Below, piece after piece: positions 60,665 through 64,000 of a DNA stretch of 64,000 nucleotides (the first letter of the stretch is position 1; every line of letters begins with the position of its first letter). The position numbers were made by a program, and so were the translations under genes. The DNA comes from Acipenser ruthenus (Eukaryota; Chordata; Actinopteri; Acipenseriformes; Acipenseridae). The stretch lies in contig NC_081201.1 of the NCBI RefSeq assembly GCF_902713425.1, positions 14,277,362 through 14,341,361 of the forward strand, read 5' to 3'. The notes under the pieces are model-generated. The model had not been told where the DNA came from. It saw only the letters and a program-made list of their open reading frames with translations, and ran no database searches.

Positions 60665-61401
60665 AATAAGAGGGAGACTGATGGTGTTAAACCGTTTTTC
60701 CAGGAATACAGGGATGGTGGACTTGCCTCAACCCAGATAGATGCAAGAGAAATAGCTGAGAAAATGCAGATAGACATGACATTCCCAGTGGAGAGACAGA
60801 GAAGAACAACTCGCCAATTCCTCTATGAGGGCACAGAGAAAACTCAATTCACACCAGAACAGCGCTTTAAGAAAGATTTTTTCCTTCCCCTGGTTGATAT
60901 GGCACTGAATAGTGTCAGTGAGAGGTTCACACGGTGGACCAATTTTTTTCTTTGTTTGGATTTTTATATTCAGCAGATAACATGAAGAAAGCCGTTCAAG
61001 AAGACACACTGGAGGAGTCATGCAGGAACCTGGAGCAGACACTAGGGGATATTGACAGCCAGGACTTGGTCCTTGAAGTGAGGGCAGCTGTCATTGCTTT
61101 TCCAGGTCACATTTCTTCTCCAGCAGAAATGCTGGATTACATCTACAAGGAGAATCTGTTGGAGCTGTATGGCAATTTGAGCATTGCCCTGCGTTTTACT
61201 CTTGACTTTGCCCGTCACTGTCGCCTCAGGTGAGAGGAGTTTCTCCTCCTTGAAGCTGATTAAAACGTACTTGCAGTCAACCATGTCCCAGGAAAGACTG
61301 AATGGTTTAGCAATGATCTCTATTGAGCAGAGAGTCCGGAGATCATTGAATATGGAGGACATAATCAAAGCTTTTGCTGAAGTCAAAGCCAGGATGGTTT
61401 G
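60665..61401 (+). pseudogene. hAT transposase fragment (ZMYM1/TTF-finger type), C-terminal
   Basis: VKPFFQEYRDGG and RRTTRQFLYEGTEKTQFTPE, then SERFTRW, KAVQEDTLEESCRNLEQTLG, SPAEMLDYIYKENLLELYGN. After a frameshift near 61,205, LPVTVASGERSFSSLKLIKT then YLQSTMSQERLNGLAMISIE, the hAT C-terminal dimerisation block. Another shift lies near 60,955. The N-terminal finger and first catalytic residues are absent, and no terminal repeats were found. Possibly a source-less relic. Confidence 0.82.
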
Positions 61402-63075
61402 ATTCTGATTGCAGCAAGAGCTACTAGAAGGTAAGAAAATGTCTTTCACTCTCCTATTTAACTTCCAACACCTTAGTTCAAGTGCACTGTCGGTTCTGTA
61501 GCCCACCCTTATAATGACATAGGACTGTGGCAGACACTGATGTGTGTGGTAACGCTAAAATGGTCATGACAGGTAGAGAAGGAGGGGCCCCTAAACTGAG
61601 CTTTGATTGGGGCCACAAAATTGACAAACCCGCCTCTGTATCCAAGGCGACTTACAGAGACTAGGGTGTGTGAACTATGCATCAGCTGCAGAGTCACTTA
61701 CAATTACGTCTCACCATGAGCACAACGAAAACAAACAAAATCGCAGACCTGAAAGAGGGATTTCCCCAAAAACGGCAAGCATTAATAAAACTAAGATTGT
61801 TTCTATTAAATAACACAGTAATTCTACAGTTTACCGTGTTTGTACTCCTGTGCTTCCCTATACTTTCATTGATTTAATCAGTTTAATTTCACTTGTTAAT
61901 GCTGAACTGCGTTTAGTATGGTTGGTCACATCAGGTTGTATTAAAGCACACAGTTTGTGTACTGATTGCCTATCTAAACAGAATTTTAATTTAAACTCTG
62001 CATCTTACAGATGTTCAAAAACATTTCTGGCTCTGAAAAATCTTGGTTGTCGTATTCTCTCTCTGTCAGTATGCCAATGCTGAGTTGAAATAACAGCACA
62101 GCATTAGTGAGTTCAATCTGAGCTGCAATGACACCCTTCATTGTTTTCACTTGTTTCGTAGGCAACATGGGAGGTGTGGCTGGGTGCTGTGTAAGTTTAC
62201 TGAGCTTTAAAGCACATTAAAATATAAAAGTACCCAAAACAAAATCTATTGTTAGTTTGTTATTTAATATAAACTATTAATACATTTATTATTTGAATGC
62301 GCTTTAAAGTAATTATATTCCCAGCAAACGTTAAGCAGGAGGTTTCACATACAAACAGCCAGTTGAATCTACGCCAGTGAGAGGCACGTAAAATAACAGG
62401 CTCAAACCGCAGGTGTATGTCAGGAGAAAATGATAGTACATCAAGGTTAAGGGCGAACCTTCGATATTATAATGAGAGTCAGACATTTGCATACGAAAGT
62501 ATTTTGAAACGAATGGTCAAAGCTAAACTACCGTAGCAGTGACGAAACTAAGTTACGGGAGTCAAAATGGTTTAATACATCGTCGGTATGTCTACAAATT
62601 CACAAAAACCTACGAAAAGTAAAGTATACTGAAAAGACCACTCTTCCGCTAAAACTGGAAGTCAGAAAAATTCTGTAAATATTTAAGAAATGAGCACCCC
62701 CTTAAACTTTTATCTAAAATATTTACAGTGTTAATGTTAATTAATGTACAGCTTACAATTAAAATAAGAGTGTAATTTGGACTAATTATCCTTTAACATC
62801 TGGATATGTGTGTTCTCTCACAACATGAAGAAATAGATTTTATATATATATATAATCTATCAATTTGAATTGGTTATTATGTTCTTACATATTGTGTTCA
62901 GCTTTCAAAATATTGAAATGGTCACTGAACACTCCAAAAATGACTGAAACTAAAAGTTTTTTTCCTTGTGCTGCAATCACTTCTGATGCTTCAGAGATTA
63001 GTTGTTGACTGATTTACTTATTTAAAAAAAAAAACATGCTAATCATCATAATATTTAAATTGTCAAAAGAGAACA
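61402..63075. other. No recognisable gene
   Basis: A+T-rich. TATCCAAGGCGACTTACAGA near 61,638 resembles the widespread fish LINE/SINE tail motif. Nothing else identifiable. Confidence 0.3.
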
Positions 63076-63256
63076 AGGGGCTGGATTAAATCAAATCTTT
63101 GACCCACCTGCTAATAGCAAACTACAAACCTGTACTTGATAGCGGTTATATTTGAGTAGAAGGAGCTTCTGACAAAACAATAAAGCCGTCGCTGAGTACA
63201 GGTTTGTAGTTTGCTATTAGCGGGTGGGTCAAAGATTTAATTTAATCCCAGCCCTG
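63076..63256. mobile_element. Fold-back MITE, about 180 bp
   Basis: GGGCTGGATTAAATCAAATC and the following CTTTGACCCACC, GCTAATAGCAAACTACAAAC and CTGTAC recur inverted up to CAGCCCTG, leaving about 55 bases unpaired in the middle. Target duplication not clear. Confidence 0.85.
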
Positions 63257-63645
63257 GTTATGGAGAACATAAACATTAGATGAAAATCTCTGAATAAGAA
63301 TAAAAAGACCACTTGACCTCAAACTCTTCCTTTTTCTTCAGCTAAAAGGAATAATGCAATCACATTTGGAGGAAACTGATTTTCTTATCTAATTCCATTC
63401 ACCTGTTGCATAACATTTAGAAGGGTTTTGCTGGGAAAATAAAATCTCTGAATTAGTTGTTTAAAAAGAACAAAAGCATTAAACTATCAATTGAGTTTAT
63501 CACCACTTGTAAAATATAACTTCACACCTTTTTTAAATAAGTCACACCAAAAAACAATATAAATCATTAACATACACATTTCTTTGCTCAGTGGATATAA
63601 AAATTAAACCAACAGTGCAAGTCTTTTTCTTAAATATTTGAAAGT
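63257..63645. other. No recognisable feature
   Basis: A+T-rich spacer, no gene or repeat seen. Confidence 0.3.
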
Positions 63646-64000
63646 GTATCGCGGCAAAAATGGTTTTCAATGAAGGCGGTTACGCGCAGCGGCAGAGGGA
63701 CGCAGCACGCAAGAGATAAAATATTTTCAACTTTTGCCGCGCCGCTTCGTGACGTAACCTACCAACAGCCAATCAGGGAAAAGTAGGAGGTTCCTTTGCG
63801 AGGAAGAAATAAAAAAAATAATATGGAGGAAAAGCTGTTAGCTTTAATTTCAGATTTCCTGGCGTTGTATAATACAACAATTAATAGTTACCGAGATATT
63901 AATAAAAAAAAAGCTGCAGCATGGAGGTTTGTGGGTGTACAAATGGGATTACCGAGTGAATATTAAATATACATAATTAAGTAAATGAGATAATATATAT
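63646..64000 (+). mobile_element. Probable 5' end of a PIF/Harbinger-type element
   Basis: GCGGCAAAAATGG (63,651) and TTTTGCCGCGCCGC (63,734) are short inverted GC-rich blocks in an A+T-rich setting, followed by a MADF exon. The rest lies outside the window. Confidence 0.4.
63823..63966 (+). pseudogene. MADF-domain protein, first exon or fragment
   Basis: MEEKLLALISDFLALYNTTI then NSYRDINKKKAAAWRFVGVQ and MGLPSEY, 47 codons then a stop. LxxLIxxFxxLYxxxxxxYxDxxKKxxAWxxVxxQxG is the first half of a MADF (Adf-1/Myb-like DNA-binding) domain as in Harbinger accessory proteins. The start codon is clear. The stop at 63,964 may be a decay event, or an intron may begin before it. Confidence 0.6.

Overview
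No host protein-coding gene is recognisable in this window. It is repeat-rich vertebrate DNA, most likely from a ray-finned fish. The evidence for a fish is the combination of an L2/Maui-type LINE, a V-SINE-like SINE, a CR1 family with an esterase ORF1, Tx1-group LINEs, piggyBac, hAT, Harbinger, Crypton and pogo transposons, and vertebrate tRNA and snRNA genes. A non-teleost fish such as a sturgeon is possible, but the window does not prove it.

The main result is in 3.8-18.8 kb. Here a tandem array of alternating U2 and U5 snRNA genes is interrupted by two related Tx1-group LINE families. One family (11,454-16,548, plus broken relics elsewhere) lies inside U2 genes, between U2 nt 35 and nt 38, in the branch-point recognition sequence. 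This matches the known Keno type. The other family (4,430-11,151, and a 5'-truncated copy at 17,132-18,727) lies inside U5 genes. In both copies the 3' junction begins at U5 nt 40, in invariant loop 1. I do not recall a described U5-targeting LINE, so this is the candidate undescribed system. The first U5 copy keeps two full-length open frames (648 and 1147 aa) with zinc knuckles, AP-like endonuclease, reverse transcriptase (YMDD) and a terminal Cys-His motif. PSE-like boxes, an octamer and 3' boxes of the snRNA genes remain around the insertions.

Layout. 1-3.8 kb: a nest of L2 in CR1 in piggyBac in a U2-type LINE. 3.8-18.8 kb: the U2/U5 array. 18.8-33 kb: relics of piggyBac, the U2-type LINE and CR1, a minisatellite of about 1.7 kb, a solo LTR inside a piggyBac, a SINE, a Crypton recombinase and a pogo-like element with long inverted repeats. 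33.2-36.6 kb: another U2 5' half with a broken U2-type LINE, a MITE and a second solo LTR. 37.4-39.5 kb: a minisatellite of about 2 kb that is open in three frames. 40-44 kb: poorly recognised DNA with a 10 x 41-bp array. 44-46.2 kb: CR1 and a U2-type LINE relic ending in a third U2 3' half. 46.2-52.7 kb: a cluster of tRNA genes and pseudogenes, including tandem tRNA-Ala units split by a two-gene PIF/Harbinger element. 52.7-59.2 kb: a long CR1 copy with ORF1 esterase and ORF2, interrupted by a hAT element with a perfect 8-bp duplication. 59.2-64 kb: mostly unrecognised, with a hAT relic, a fold-back MITE and the first exon of a MADF protein.

Boundaries were read by eye from homologies and junctions. 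Those given as approximate may be off by tens of bases.
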